Of a stretch of DNA of 64,000 nt, positions 17,570 through 26,718 are shown piece by piece. The notes under the pieces were generated by a model. The model saw nothing but the letters and a program-made list of their open reading frames with translations. It was not told where the DNA came from and searched no databases. Every line of letters begins with the position of its first letter. Positions within the stretch are counted from its first letter, which is position 1. Position numbers and translations under genes: made by a program. The DNA is from Bog-756 sp963806455 (GTDB lineage: Bacteria; Actinomycetota; Acidimicrobiia; Acidimicrobiales; RAAP-2), in the NCBI GenBank assembly GCA_963806455.1, contig CAWDXZ010000005.1, positions 445,744 through 509,743 on the forward strand, given 5' to 3'.

Positions 17570-18080
17570 CTAACAAATTGCCCCTGGGGGCCGATTCAAG
17601 GGCTATCGGGACGCCAACAGGACCGGGGCACCGGTGGAGATTGCCCTCCGTGCACGAGCCGCTCCTCCGGGCCACGGCCCCGATCGAGGTGGGCTCCTCT
17701 GCCACAGCCAAGACGGTATCCGAGGCTGTCCGACCTGCACGAGGATCACCGCCGCGGTCCTTCGCGACGAGATGATGGAACTCCTCGCAACACGACCTCT
17801 CCGCTGAACTGGACTAACTCGCGTCGGCTGCGAGTGCGGCGGTTCGCTGGATGCGACCTCGGACACGCCCCCCACCAGCGGCGACGCGCCGTCTGTGGTC
17901 GAGCGGATCAGGACGTCCCTGGATGGTCCAGGCCGGTGACCTCCTGTCACCCGGTCGGGTATCACCACGGCCGCTAGCCGGGAGACGACGGACCGGTTAC
18001 GAGCCACACCCGCTTGAGAATGCCGCGCACGATCCCGTCTCCGGAGGGCTTCGTTCGTCCGGTCCCCTCGTCATCTCCCA
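17570..18080. other. Intergenic region without convincing genes
   Basis: About 510 bp separate the arsR promoter from the CsoR operator. A 134-codon minus-strand frame (17603-18007) exists, but its composition is Arg/Pro/Ser-rich with no recognisable motif or ribosome site, so it is not called. Nothing else is seen. Confidence 0.5.
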
Positions 18081-18103
18081 TTATACCCTAGGGGGGTAGA
18101 GTA
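18081..18103 (+). promoter_or_regulatory. CsoR-type operator (copy 1)
   Basis: The GC-rich palindromic core ATACCCTAGGGGGGTA, followed by TAGAGT as a possible -10, matches the known CsoR/RcnR-type operator style. The 23-bp string is identical to 39337-39359 in front of the intact csoR. Here the base block at the expected -35 position (CTCCCA) is poor, so this promoter may be weak. Confidence 0.8.
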
Positions 18104-18110
18104 CCTCGTG

Positions 18111-18497
18111 ATGCCGCCCACATCGCAAGGTCGACCCGGCTACATCTCTGACAAGGAGGTGATCCAGAAACGACTGCGCCGCATCGAAGGCCAGGTCCGC
18201 GGTCTGCAACGCATGGTCGCCGAGGACCGGTACTGCATCAACGTCCTCGAGCAGGTTGCTGCTGTCACGCGCGCCCTGCAATCTGTCTCCTTGGAGCTTC
18301 TGGAGGATCACCTGAACCATTGCTTCGTCCTCAACGCGGGCCGCATCGAGGCCCGCAGCTCTCCTATCGAGGTGATCGTCTCCAACCGGATGCGTGCCGC
18401 CAATTTCGACCAGGTGATGCAACAGTCGGTACTCACGGATGGCGCGACCGAGGACCGCACGATCGGGCTCTTGGGGCGGACGGTGGCAGGTTCGTAG
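18111..18497 (+). CDS. csoR: CsoR-family metal-sensing repressor with an unrelated C-terminal tail
   Basis: 128 residues from the ATG at 18111. Residues 1-72 are nearly identical to the second CsoR (39365-39667): GRPGYISDKEVIQKRLRRIE, then the ligands Cys in YCINVLEQ and His/Cys in LEDHLNHC, giving the C-H-C set of copper-type members. The DNA differs at many third positions, so the copies are diverged paralogues. After HCFV the tail (about 55 residues, ending LLGRTVAGS) does not match the other copy and resembles nothing known to me. No transporter gene follows. It may still dimerise and bind the shared operator. Confidence 0.8.
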   Translation: MPPTSQGRPGYISDKEVIQKRLRRIEGQVRGLQRMVAEDRYCINVLEQVAAVTRALQSVSLELLEDHLNHCFVLNAGRIEARSSPIEVIVSNRMRAANFDQVMQQSVLTDGATEDRTIGLLGRTVAGS

Positions 18498-18676
18498 GTA
18501 CCGATAGACCGCTGCGGATTGCCGGGTATCGCTCGGTGCCAACTCAGTTCTTGCAGCTCGAGCATTGCTCATAGTCGGCGCGAGCAATCAGAACGCCGAT
18601 TGCCCCTTTTGCCGACAAGACAGTCGTTGCTCGGGTCCTTTGTTCCCGACGATCATCGGCGGACCACTCGTCTCAC

Positions 18677-19958
18677 TCAGGAACACCCGGTGGGTGGCTC
18701 CGACGGGCTCGGAGGTGGCGAATTACTCGGACTCAGATCCTTGGCAATCAAACGCCAGAGCACGTCGCTCGTGTTGCCGTAATCCCCTTGACAGTCAAAT
18801 GCCCCCGGCCGGAAGGTCGTCACCACCGCAATCGCGATCTGTTGCGACGGTAGATAGGACTCGGTGGCGCTATAGCCGCCGACCAGCGGATTCTGCAGGA
18901 TCCAGGATCCAGAGCGGACCACGCCGAGCCCGTAGTTGTACCCGACCACCTGCGTGAAACACGACGGGACGCAATCCGGCTGCTTCTGCCCGAAGCCGAG
19001 CAGGTTAGGGTCCGTCATGGCGTGATAACTGGAATTCGAGAGGAGCTTCCCGGTGCCGACGGCGACCGCCGTCTTGGTCATGTCATAGATGTTCGTCGTC
19101 TCCGCGGCTCCATCGGGAGTGCCCCACTGCGCGTTCCAGAACGTCGACTCCTCGTAGGACGGGTTCGTCGCTGGGACACCGAGTGCTGCCCGGCGCTCTG
19201 AGCTATACGAGTGGAGGACCGGGCTGGGGATGTTTGACGTGCGGTAGGCGGCCGTCTGTGTCAACCCCATCGGTTCCAGCACCTTCTGCTGGAGCAGGGT
19301 GGCGAGTGGCGCCTTGCCGATCATCGACAGGATTTTCCCCAAAGATCATGAAGTTGGTGTGGGCATAGCTCCAGTTGGTACCCGGAGCGAACTGCATCGG
19401 TCGGTTGAACGCGTCAGCCAAGCGCTCTTGGTAGGTGAAGATGTGGAAGGGGTTCTCGTTGAAAGCGGCGGTCCAGGCAGGGTCGGTCTTGAAGTCGGGA
19501 TCCGCTGGTCTGATTGGCCAACATCTTTAGTGTGACCTGGTGAGACTCGGGCAGGTCGGGCAGCCAGTGGTCGATGGTTTCGTCGAGGGCAACCTTGTGT
19601 TCGTCGACATATTCGAGAGCAGCGTGCTCACGTCGGCGAAGGCGACTGCCCCGTTCCGAAAATGCATGGCCGTCGTGGCCGGCACCCCATCCATAGAAGT
19701 ACCGAATGCCTGTGTTGTCAGGACCTTGTTGCCTCGGGTGACCCGGACGATCACCGCGCGCAACTGGTACGTCGACATCGTGCTGCGAACGATGGATGCG
19801 ATGGCCGGTACCGGAGAATTCGGCGTCGTCGACACCGAGGCCGTCGAGACATCCGAGGGAACCAACGACAGGACAGATGCCAGCGCGCACGTCGTCAGAA
19901 CGGTCAGAAGGAAGCGTGCCGGCCATCTGGCCTGAAGGATCTTCGTGCGACTCACCAC
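18677..19958 (-). pseudogene. Secreted serine hydrolase (beta-lactamase-like), frameshifted
   Basis: Pieces of one protein lie in shifting frames: a signal-peptide-like start (FLLTVLTTCALASVLSL), HFRNGAVAFADV, then EYVDEHKVALDETIDHWLPD and MLANQTSG in a second frame, FNRPMQFAPGTNWSYAHTNF in a third, and KILSMIGKAPLATLLQQ onward in a fourth. Breaks are near 19620, 19505 and 19335, the last at a GGGGAAAA run. This is the penicillin-binding-protein/beta-lactamase class C fold. In addition, where the family has SxxK the sequence reads AVAF, and YxN reads YAH, so catalytic residues appear lost. Start estimated at a GTG at 19958. Confidence 0.8.
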
Positions 19959-20265
19959 CGCCACCCCCGCTGATCTTCGTGAATGCAGAGACAAGCCAGG
20001 TCGCCGCATGCCTATGGGCACGCGCATAGTAACCGCTCGCCTCTTCCGGAGCTTCGAGAGCCGGTTCCAGAGATCATGCAGGCCACCACAACTCGACCAC
20101 CTGCCCGGCAGCGACCTTCGGGCAAATGGTCTGGAGGAGGTCAATGATCACATGCCAAGCCACGGCCCGCTCATGTGCCACGCCCGTTGCGGGCCGAGCA
20201 CCGGCGTCGTGACCTACGACGCCGGTGCCGGTGGAACCTCAGGTTCGGCCTCCCGATGCTGGCTC
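19959..20265. other. Intergenic region, no gene seen
   Basis: About 307 bp between the broken serine hydrolase and the VOC gene. Open frames here are extensions of shadows of those genes. It presumably contains the hydrolase's old promoter; no clear hexamers were seen. Confidence 0.4.
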
Positions 20266-21045
20266 TCAGTCCGCTGTCATCGGATTCATCTTGATCACGG
20301 CGAATGCTGCACCGTCCGGGTCGGACAGGACCGCAAATCGCCCCGGAGGGATGTCGGTCGGAGGTACCAACGCGGTTGCCCCGAGCTCGGTTGCCTTCGA
20401 GACAGTCGCATCGGTGTCATCCACGCCGAAATACACGAGCCAGTGTGCCGGCACGTCGGCCGGGACCATCTCGGGCATCGTCATCATTCCAGCCACGGTC
20501 TTGTCATCGATCTTCCACTCCGTGTACGACATCCCTCCCATGTCGAGGTCATGTGGCTCCCACCCGAATACCTCCGTATAGAAGGACTTGGCTGTGGGAA
20601 CGTCCCGGGTGTTGAGCTCGTTCCAAGCAAACGCTCCTGCCTCACCGGCAAGTTCGGCCCCGTTGAAGGTCTTCGGCTGCCAGATGCCGATCGCCGCGCC
20701 CGTGGGGTCGGCGAACACGGCCATCCGGCCGATGTCGGAGACGTCCATGGGCTCGACGAACACCGTGGCCCCGGCCTTTTTGGCGCGGTCGACCGTTGTA
20801 TCGGCGTTCTCCACCGAGACGTAGGACACCCATGCACTGGGCTGGCCCTCCGTCATCACGGTCATGTTTCCGGCCACCGTCTTCCCACCCTTGCGCATGA
20901 GCGTGTAGTGGCCCATGTCCTCACCCTGGTCGTCGGCTTCCCAACCGAAGAGCCCTCCGTAGAAGGAGTTGGAGCGCTCAAGGTCCTTGGCCCCATGGTC
21001 GACCCAGGACGGCGTCCCGGCGGCGTAAGAGGTGAATTCTGGCAT
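20266..21045 (-). CDS. Two-domain VOC (glyoxalase/dioxygenase fold) protein
   Basis: 259 residues with two tandem VOC domains: about 8-125 (GTPSWVDHGAKDLERSNSFY to DPTGAAIGIWQPK) and about 138-255 (FAWNELNTRDVPTAKSFYTE to DPDGAAFAVIKMNP). Each has the YxGLFGWE/YTEVFGWE helix-strand junction typical of the hydroxylase-associated 27-kDa antigen (CFP30B-like) group. Metal ligands are not obviously conserved (EPM, IWQ), as in other members. The substrate is unknown. Intact, although both neighbours are broken. Start at the ATG at 21045. Confidence 0.9.
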   Translation of the reverse strand: MPEFTSYAAGTPSWVDHGAKDLERSNSFYGGLFGWEADDQGEDMGHYTLMRKGGKTVAGNMTVMTEGQPSAWVSYVSVENADTTVDRAKKAGATVFVEPMDVSDIGRMAVFADPTGAAIGIWQPKTFNGAELAGEAGAFAWNELNTRDVPTAKSFYTEVFGWEPHDLDMGGMSYTEWKIDDKTVAGMMTMPEMVPADVPAHWLVYFGVDDTDATVSKATELGATALVPPTDIPPGRFAVLSDPDGAAFAVIKMNPMTAD

Positions 21046-21205
21046 CTGCTCCTCCTCCTGTGTGGTGGCACTCTCCCCCGGCGCGCAGCCTAGTCACGCG
21101 TTCGATCCCTGTGCCCGAGAACCGCCGTGCCGATCCACGACTCCCGCAGGGCGTCCAGGGCCGAGGGTTGGGCCGTCCTACCAGCCTCTGGCTGCCGCCA
21201 CCGCC

Positions 21206-21232
21206 GCCTCGGCCTCGGCCTCGGCCTCGGCG
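21206..21232. repeat. Hexanucleotide tandem repeat (CTCGGC)n
   Basis: Four consecutive copies of CTCGGC at the end of the broken DUF899 gene. Probably slippage; no function suggested. Confidence 0.6.
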
Positions 21233-21850
21233 CTAGCCATAGGTGGGATGCTGTGGCCAGCCGGGTGGGGAGTCCTCCCATCCCTCCTGTCAACCGTAGG
21301 GGCACAGGTCGAGGATGTTGTGGACGAAGACGAGACGGTCGACCCACGTGACGTCGTGCAGTAGGTGCGGTAGACGTGTCTGGCATCCCGGAGGAACACG
21401 CTCAACATGAAGCCTTTGCCCGCACCGGAGTCTGCGGAGAACGAGGTGCCGTGTGAGGAAACGAAAGTGCCCAGCCCATCCGAGCCTTGTAATCCTCGAT
21501 CTGCGCCAGCGGCATGTCCGACACATTGGCCCAGCTCACGCCGACGTCGGCCAGACGACCACATCCGTCACGGTGCTGGTGACCTTGGCGCAGCCGGGAC
21601 AGAAGTGATCCGGGCCCAGATCCATGAACTGATTGGTCACGAGTTGATCTTGGCCGTCGAAAAGGTCGGCAAGGTTCTTCGGGCTTGCCGGAGTATCGAA
21701 GAGGTAGCCGTTGCTGAACTGGACCATCGGGAGCCGGCGACGGCGTGCAGCAAGGGCGTCGAGCGTCCGGGTGGCTTCCTTCTCGGCGTTCAGAAGGGCG
21801 TCGCGCTCGACCTGCCATTCCTCGGCCGACACGATCCTCGGTTGAGCCAT
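21233..21850 (-). pseudogene. DUF899 family protein, multiply disrupted
   Basis: Begins intact (MAQPRIVSAEEWQVERDALL, ATG 21850) and includes CPGCAKVTSTVTDVV. It then shifts frame near 21545 (MPLAQIEDYKARMGWAL follows), again near 21460 (GKGFMLSVFLRDARHVYRTY) and again near 21350 (VDRLVFVHNILDLCPYG). It then hits an in-frame TGA where family members have Arg (YG*QEGWEDSPPGWP). The nonsense change argues for real decay, not only sequencing error. It is a second copy of the family represented intact at 15882-16562, but clearly diverged from it. Confidence 0.85.
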
Positions 21851-22084
21851 GGTTCCACCCTTTCCCTACCGGACAGGGGCAAACAATTCGCCCACCTCAT
21901 CTCGTCTCTCCGGGAGGGGCCTGACCGGCACCCTGGGATGCTGGGGAGACGGGCAGCGGGATCGAGCGGTCGGCCGACATCTCCTCGTCTGTCGCCCGAG
22001 TAGGCGCTGCGTTCCTTGTGCACGAAATGGCTGAAACTAGCCACCAGACCAGGAGACCGGCGCTCCGAGTCGGCAGATGGTCCC

Positions 22085-24667
22085 CTAATCCATCGGACGG
22101 GTGGAGATCCCAGTCGGGTCCCGTCCAGCGAGCACCCAACCGACGAGCGTGGCGACAATCGGCATGGCGATCACGATGAGGAAGAGGTTTCCCCACGGGA
22201 TGTGGTCGAGGATGTCCGACAGGCCACCCTCCAGTGAATTCGAGCGGAACCATCCGGCCAACCCGACGTAGGCGGCGACCGTCCCCAGCAGTGCACCGAG
22301 GAAGGCAAGTCCGCCGGCGGTGACCGCCGTCAGGGTGCGCCGGGTGCGGGAGCTGGCACCGGTGGCCGTCAGGGTGCGCAGCTCGCTCGCCGCCTCGCTG
22401 CGGATGAGGCCGACGGTCATGCCGAGTATTCCGAGGGCGAGCGCGATGCCGAACACCGTGGCCCAGTTCACGATCTCGGCCGAGGTCGGCTCGTCATTCT
22501 TCGATTCCACACTCAGGTTGGCACCGGCAGCCGCAGTGTTGGCGTTCGTGATCTGGGCAGAGGTGATCGGACTGTTGGTTTGGAGGAACCAGCCGTCGAG
22601 GCTGCTGCCGGTCGCGAGGTGCAGCCGGCGTAACGCACTCTCCGTGATCACCGTGTTCGGTGCCGATGTGCCCGTGGGCAGCTGGCTCTCTTCCTGGATG
22701 ACCGGGTGGGCGACGCACGAGCCGGGCGAGCAGGTGTTCGTACTCCCCGGGCCCGGGCCCCCGCCGCCAGCACCGGGACCGGTCAGCAATCCGCCGCCCT
22801 TCCCGCCGCCTCCGTAAGTCAGCTGCACCCCTGAGCCCGAGAGACCAGGGCGCGAGCTGAGGATGTCGACATCGGAAGGAATGGACGACGGGTTGATGCC
22901 GTAGGCCCTCAGGAGTGCCGGGGTCGCCACGTAGATGGCGCCGTTCCACTGGCGGCCCGAGGCGCTGGGGCTCTGCAGGTTGGCGGCGGAATTGTCGAGC
23001 TCGATGACGTCGGTGGCGCCGATGGAGGCCGCGATGGAATGGACGGCGGCCTCCTGAGACTGGATGCTCGGGACAGCGGACGTCGCCCCGTCGGGACCGC
23101 TCGGTCCTGCGCCGTTACCGAAGACGTAGTTCTGGCCGCTCGGACTCCACACGGCGAGCTCGTTCGCCGTCATGTTCGGCCCGACGTAGTCGAAGACATC
23201 GCTGTAACGGGCGACGGCAACCGCGCAGATGACCACCGCGATCAGCACGCCGACACTGATGGCCGAAAGTGCCGAGCCGGATCGGGACCGATACCGCGAC
23301 AGGTCGCGGAGGGGCAGACGCACGGCGATGGACGACCTTCGCCCGACCCGGGCCAGGAGGGCCAGAAAGAAGGGCGCCACGAGGATGATCCCCACGACCA
23401 ACGCGACGAATCCGGGCACCAGCCACTTCACACCACTGCCATTCCCCGCCGCGCCCGAAAGGGAGAACATGAAGAACCCGATGACGAGCGCGATGACGCC
23501 GGGAACGAACGAGCGGTGGATCTGGCGCGGCGGCGCCGGGCGTCCGGCCAGAGCGGCGACGACCGGGACGCGGGTAATGGCGCGGGCGGGATAGCTAGCA
23601 GCCACGGAGGTCGCGATGACCGCGAGCACCATCGAGGGCACGATCACGTTCCACGGCATGGCGAACATCGGGATGAGGTGGTGCGCATGCTGCTCGTTCT
23701 CCGGACGGTAGGCGAGCCAGGCCACCAGACCCAACGCGAAGCCCACCACAGCGCCCACTGCACCGACAATTACGCCGTTGACCTCCAGCACCAGGCGGAC
23801 GTTGCGGTCGGTCGCCCCCATGGACTCGAGCATCCCGAGGGCACGCATTCGGCGCTGCGCCAGCACCGTGAAACCACCGATCGACACCAGCGCGATCAGC
23901 AGCATGCCGACCGTCGCCAGGGCCAGCACAAGGGTCTCGGGGTTGACCAAGTTGTTGTTGGCGACGGATGCGGGCGTCGAGACATTGGAACCGATACGGG
24001 CCGGATTCACACCCCGTGCGTCGAAGAGGACGCTCACCGTGGTCGGGTTCTGCACCTGCCCGGGCGGAACCAACGCGAACTCATCGAGCAGGCTCTGGGG
24101 GTTCTGCACGATACCGACGACCGTCTTGCCCTCCTGTGGCCAGATGTCGCCGACTCTCAGTTGGCGCGCTGATGCCAGCCCGGGAGTGAGAGCGATCTGG
24201 TCCGGTCCCGTCGGATAGTGCCCGGAGAGGAGCTCGAGCATCGGCCCGCCGTAGGGGCCGTGCGGGTCCTGGGATCGAAGCTGATACGTCTGGGTGCTGC
24301 CGGGAACGTTGAAGGTCTCGTTGTCGATGACCTGGACCGTGCCGAAGCGATGTTCCAGCGCGGCGATCTGGGCGGCCACCACGCGTGGATCGGGGGGCTG
24401 GTTTCCCGTGTTCGTGAAGGTGGCCAGGTCCTGCGCCGTGCCGAACCCGGCGTTGACCGGAGGTGCAGTGTTCGTGGCCACGGCCGCGCCGACCATGACA
24501 GCGGCCACCGCCACGATGACGAGGAGCAGGATGAGCAGCTGTTGACGCCACTCGCGCTTGAAGAGGCGCCAAGCCCAGCGGATCATGGCGCGCCGGGCCG
24601 CCACACCACCGGTCGATGGTTCAGGGGCCGACCGGGCGGCTGGGCCTTCGAGGGTTCCGACGCTCAT
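22085..24667 (-). CDS. ABC transporter permease, FtsX-like (MacB/lipoprotein-export type)
   Basis: 860 residues from the ATG at 24667, which overlaps the ATPase stop (ATGA). An N-terminal TM helix (LLILLLVIVAVAAVMVGAAV) is followed by a large extracytoplasmic domain, an FtsX core of three helices (about residues 250-370), a second extracytoplasmic domain, and a C-terminal FtsX core ending LVGWVLAGRDPTGISTRPMD. The second outer domain contains a long Gly-rich loop (GGGGKGGGLLTGPGAGGGG) followed by CSPGSC, a possible surface disulfide. Works with the 24664-25383 ATPase; such systems act as mechanotransmitters or export peptides or drugs. The substrate is unknown. Confidence 0.9.
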   Translation of the reverse strand: MSVGTLEGPAARSAPEPSTGGVAARRAMIRWAWRLFKREWRQQLLILLLVIVAVAAVMVGAAVATNTAPPVNAGFGTAQDLATFTNTGNQPPDPRVVAAQIAALEHRFGTVQVIDNETFNVPGSTQTYQLRSQDPHGPYGGPMLELLSGHYPTGPDQIALTPGLASARQLRVGDIWPQEGKTVVGIVQNPQSLLDEFALVPPGQVQNPTTVSVLFDARGVNPARIGSNVSTPASVANNNLVNPETLVLALATVGMLLIALVSIGGFTVLAQRRMRALGMLESMGATDRNVRLVLEVNGVIVGAVGAVVGFALGLVAWLAYRPENEQHAHHLIPMFAMPWNVIVPSMVLAVIATSVAASYPARAITRVPVVAALAGRPAPPRQIHRSFVPGVIALVIGFFMFSLSGAAGNGSGVKWLVPGFVALVVGIILVAPFFLALLARVGRRSSIAVRLPLRDLSRYRSRSGSALSAISVGVLIAVVICAVAVARYSDVFDYVGPNMTANELAVWSPSGQNYVFGNGAGPSGPDGATSAVPSIQSQEAAVHSIAASIGATDVIELDNSAANLQSPSASGRQWNGAIYVATPALLRAYGINPSSIPSDVDILSSRPGLSGSGVQLTYGGGGKGGGLLTGPGAGGGGPGPGSTNTCSPGSCVAHPVIQEESQLPTGTSAPNTVITESALRRLHLATGSSLDGWFLQTNSPITSAQITNANTAAAGANLSVESKNDEPTSAEIVNWATVFGIALALGILGMTVGLIRSEAASELRTLTATGASSRTRRTLTAVTAGGLAFLGALLGTVAAYVGLAGWFRSNSLEGGLSDILDHIPWGNLFLIVIAMPIVATLVGWVLAGRDPTGISTRPMD

Positions 24668-25383
24668 CGGTTCGGGCGGGCGAGGAGCGCTTCGGGCCCC
24701 TCGGCCGGCAGGGTCTGGTCCACGACGCGGCCGTCGCGTAGGAAGACCACACGGTCGGCCCACGAGGCGAGCTGGGCGTCGTGGGTCACCACGACGGCTG
24801 CCATACCGCGGTGGCAGGCGGCGAGGATCAGGCGCATGACGGCCTCGGCGTTGGTGGAATCGAGCGCGCCCGAGGGCTCGTCGGCCAGGAGTAGCTGGCG
24901 CCCGCCGACCACGGCCCGGGCGATGGCGACCCGCTGGCGCTGGCCCCCCGACAGCTGGTCGGGGTAGTGCGACGCCCGGTCCTTCAGCCCGAAGTCGTCG
25001 AGCGACTCGAGCGCCACCGCCTGGGCCTTGCGGGCGGAGATGCCGTCCAGCTCGAGAGGGAGGGAGACGTTCTCCACCGCACTGAGGCCGGCCAGCAGGT
25101 TGTAGTCCTGGAAGACGTACCCGATGGACTGGCGGCGCAGGCGCGCCCTGCCGTTGCGCGAGAGTGAGGACAGCGGCCTGCCGCCGACGTAGACCTCGCC
25201 CCTCGTGGGCTCCTCGAGACTGCCGGCGATGGTCAGCAGAGTGCTCTTGCCCGAGCCGCTGGCCCCCATGATGGCTACCAACGATCCGGCGTCGACCGAG
25301 AGTTCGATGTGCTGGAGGGCGTGCACCTCTGTGGCCCCTTCTCCGTAGACCTTGGAGATGTCGCGTAGTTCGAGATAGCTCAT
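24664..25383 (-). CDS. ABC transporter ATPase (MacB/LolD type)
   Basis: 239 residues with Walker A GASGSGKSTL, Q-loop FQDYNLL, signature LSGGQRQRVAIA, Walker B QLLLADEPSGALD and switch VVTHD. This belongs to the MacB/LolD subfamily that pairs with FtsX-like permeases. Start at the ATG at 25383, overlapping the padR stop by 4 bp; its stop overlaps the permease start by 4 bp, so the three genes are tightly coupled. The PadR neighbour suggests induction by a small, perhaps toxic, molecule. Confidence 0.95.
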   Translation of the reverse strand: MSYLELRDISKVYGEGATEVHALQHIELSVDAGSLVAIMGASGSGKSTLLTIAGSLEEPTRGEVYVGGRPLSSLSRNGRARLRRQSIGYVFQDYNLLAGLSAVENVSLPLELDGISARKAQAVALESLDDFGLKDRASHYPDQLSGGQRQRVAIARAVVGGRQLLLADEPSGALDSTNAEAVMRLILAACHRGMAAVVVTHDAQLASWADRVVFLRDGRVVDQTLPAEGPEALLARPNR

Positions 25384-25967
25384 TGGGGAGTTCCTGCCTT
25401 GCGCCGGACCTTCGGGAGGGGGAACGACTGCAAGGCCGGCGCCTCAGCACCCGCAGCGGCTCGCTTGAGACGACCGTCGGCTGTGTCCAGCCACCTGATA
25501 AGCGAGTCGAGCCTGAAGAGCTCGGCGTCGACAACCAGGGCGAAATAGAGGTCGAACCGGGACTCGTCCTCCTTCAGCCGCGTCCACTGCTGCATGAGCT
25601 CGACGAGATAGCGCCGGTGCACCTGCACCACGTCGTGAGCATTCACACCGGGAAGCTCCAGTGCGACCAGGACCTTGATGACGAGCTCGTCCCGGGGCGG
25701 GGACGAGAAGTCGGGTGGCGTACGGAGCCACCTGGCGAGCTCCGCCTCACCATCCTCGGTGATGTGGAAGGTCTTCTGGGGTCCCTGGTCGGGCGAGTCC
25801 TCGGACTCGACGAGCCCGTCCCGCTCGAGGCGCTGGAGGGTGGTGTACACCTGCCCGACGTTGAGCGGCCACACCTCGCCGGTGCGGGCCTCGAATTCCT
25901 GCCGCAGCTGCAGTCCGTACTTGGGCTTCTCGCTGAGCAGGGCCAACAGGGCGTGACGGACGCTCAT
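25380..25967 (-). CDS. PadR-family transcriptional regulator
   Basis: 195 residues. An N-terminal winged helix (MSVRHALLALLSEKPKYGLQ, VYTTLQRLERDGLVES) plus a long C-terminal helical dimerisation domain (about 95-180, VIKVLVALELPG, RRYLVELMQQWTRLKEDE) defines PadR subfamily 2 by length. It is the first gene of the operon with the ATPase and permease. A double palindrome at 25981-26007, 13 bp before the start, is its probable autoregulatory operator. Confidence 0.93.
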   Translation of the reverse strand: MSVRHALLALLSEKPKYGLQLRQEFEARTGEVWPLNVGQVYTTLQRLERDGLVESEDSPDQGPQKTFHITEDGEAELARWLRTPPDFSSPPRDELVIKVLVALELPGVNAHDVVQVHRRYLVELMQQWTRLKEDESRFDLYFALVVDAELFRLDSLIRWLDTADGRLKRAAAGAEAPALQSFPLPKVRRKAGTPQ

Positions 25968-25980
25968 GGTGTTCTCTTTC

Positions 25981-26007
25981 GACGTAACATACTTGGTATC
26001 CTACGTC
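25981..26007 (-). promoter_or_regulatory. Probable PadR operator (nested palindrome)
   Basis: Outer arms GACGTA/TACGTC enclose inner arms ATAC/GTAT around a TTG centre, all on one axis over 27 bp. The site is 13 bp upstream of padR. PadR proteins usually bind such AT-richer dyads; the assignment is inferred from position and symmetry. Confidence 0.7.
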
Positions 26008-26718
26008 ATAGGCTGCCACTTGCCCAGGGGCTCATCCAGTGTCGTCATGGCTCGCACACACGCGGTGTCCCATGACTACGGCGACCGCAAGGCCAGAACC
26101 GTCTCGCGGAGGTACGAGATGCGTCGCACCCCTCCACGTCTGTTCGAACCGGACGTGGCGGTACGGCGGTCAGTAGGTCGAGTACCTCACCGGGTGATCT
26201 GGTCCCGATCGGTCGAAGCCCCCTTAGGCCATCGCGTCACCCGGCGACGGCGACGTGCCCTGGGATCCCCGGTGGGCCTGTACAAGGATCACGATGCTTG
26301 CTATGAGAATCCAGGGTCCCGGTCCGATCGCGGGTGCAGGAATGCGCCGGGTTCCAGTGGTGGAGTGCCGCTCAGGCAGGAGGCCCGAACGCTCCAGGGC
26401 TCCTGCCGGAAGGAAGGGCACCTGGAAGGAGAAGGAAAGGCACCTGGCAGGAGAACGAGCGGTGGTGGTTCGTGCGCCGGCGGCGCCCGCGCCAGTTCGC
26501 ACGTCATAACTGATGACACACTGCCGGGCCGTGGAGCATCTGGGCGGCTCCCCGGCCCACCTCGCCGCCCTGGTTACTCTGGAATGACCACCTACTGTGA
26601 ATTGTGCGCGCCGCTCAAACCGCCGCGTGACAACATGGCGAGACATAAGGTTCAAGAGGCACCGGTTACCGGACAACTGAATGACGCCGGAGGTTTCTCA
26701 TTTCCATGGAGTAGGTCG
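26008..26718. other. Intergenic region, no gene seen
   Basis: About 710 bp between the PadR operator and the amine oxidase. Open frames here are Arg/Pro/Gly-rich and carry no motifs. The amine-oxidase frame stays open through it, but no family homology begins before about 26728. It may contain the oxidase promoter and an old insertion scar; nothing specific is identified. Confidence 0.45.

Noticed and set aside
19945..21093. 382-codon plus-strand frame opposite the VOC gene
   Set aside because: Shadow; low-complexity His/Arg-rich translation.
24668..25534. N-terminal extension of the first permease frame
   Set aside because: It lies over the ATPase and padR genes in another frame; the FtsX protein starts at the ATGA overlap.
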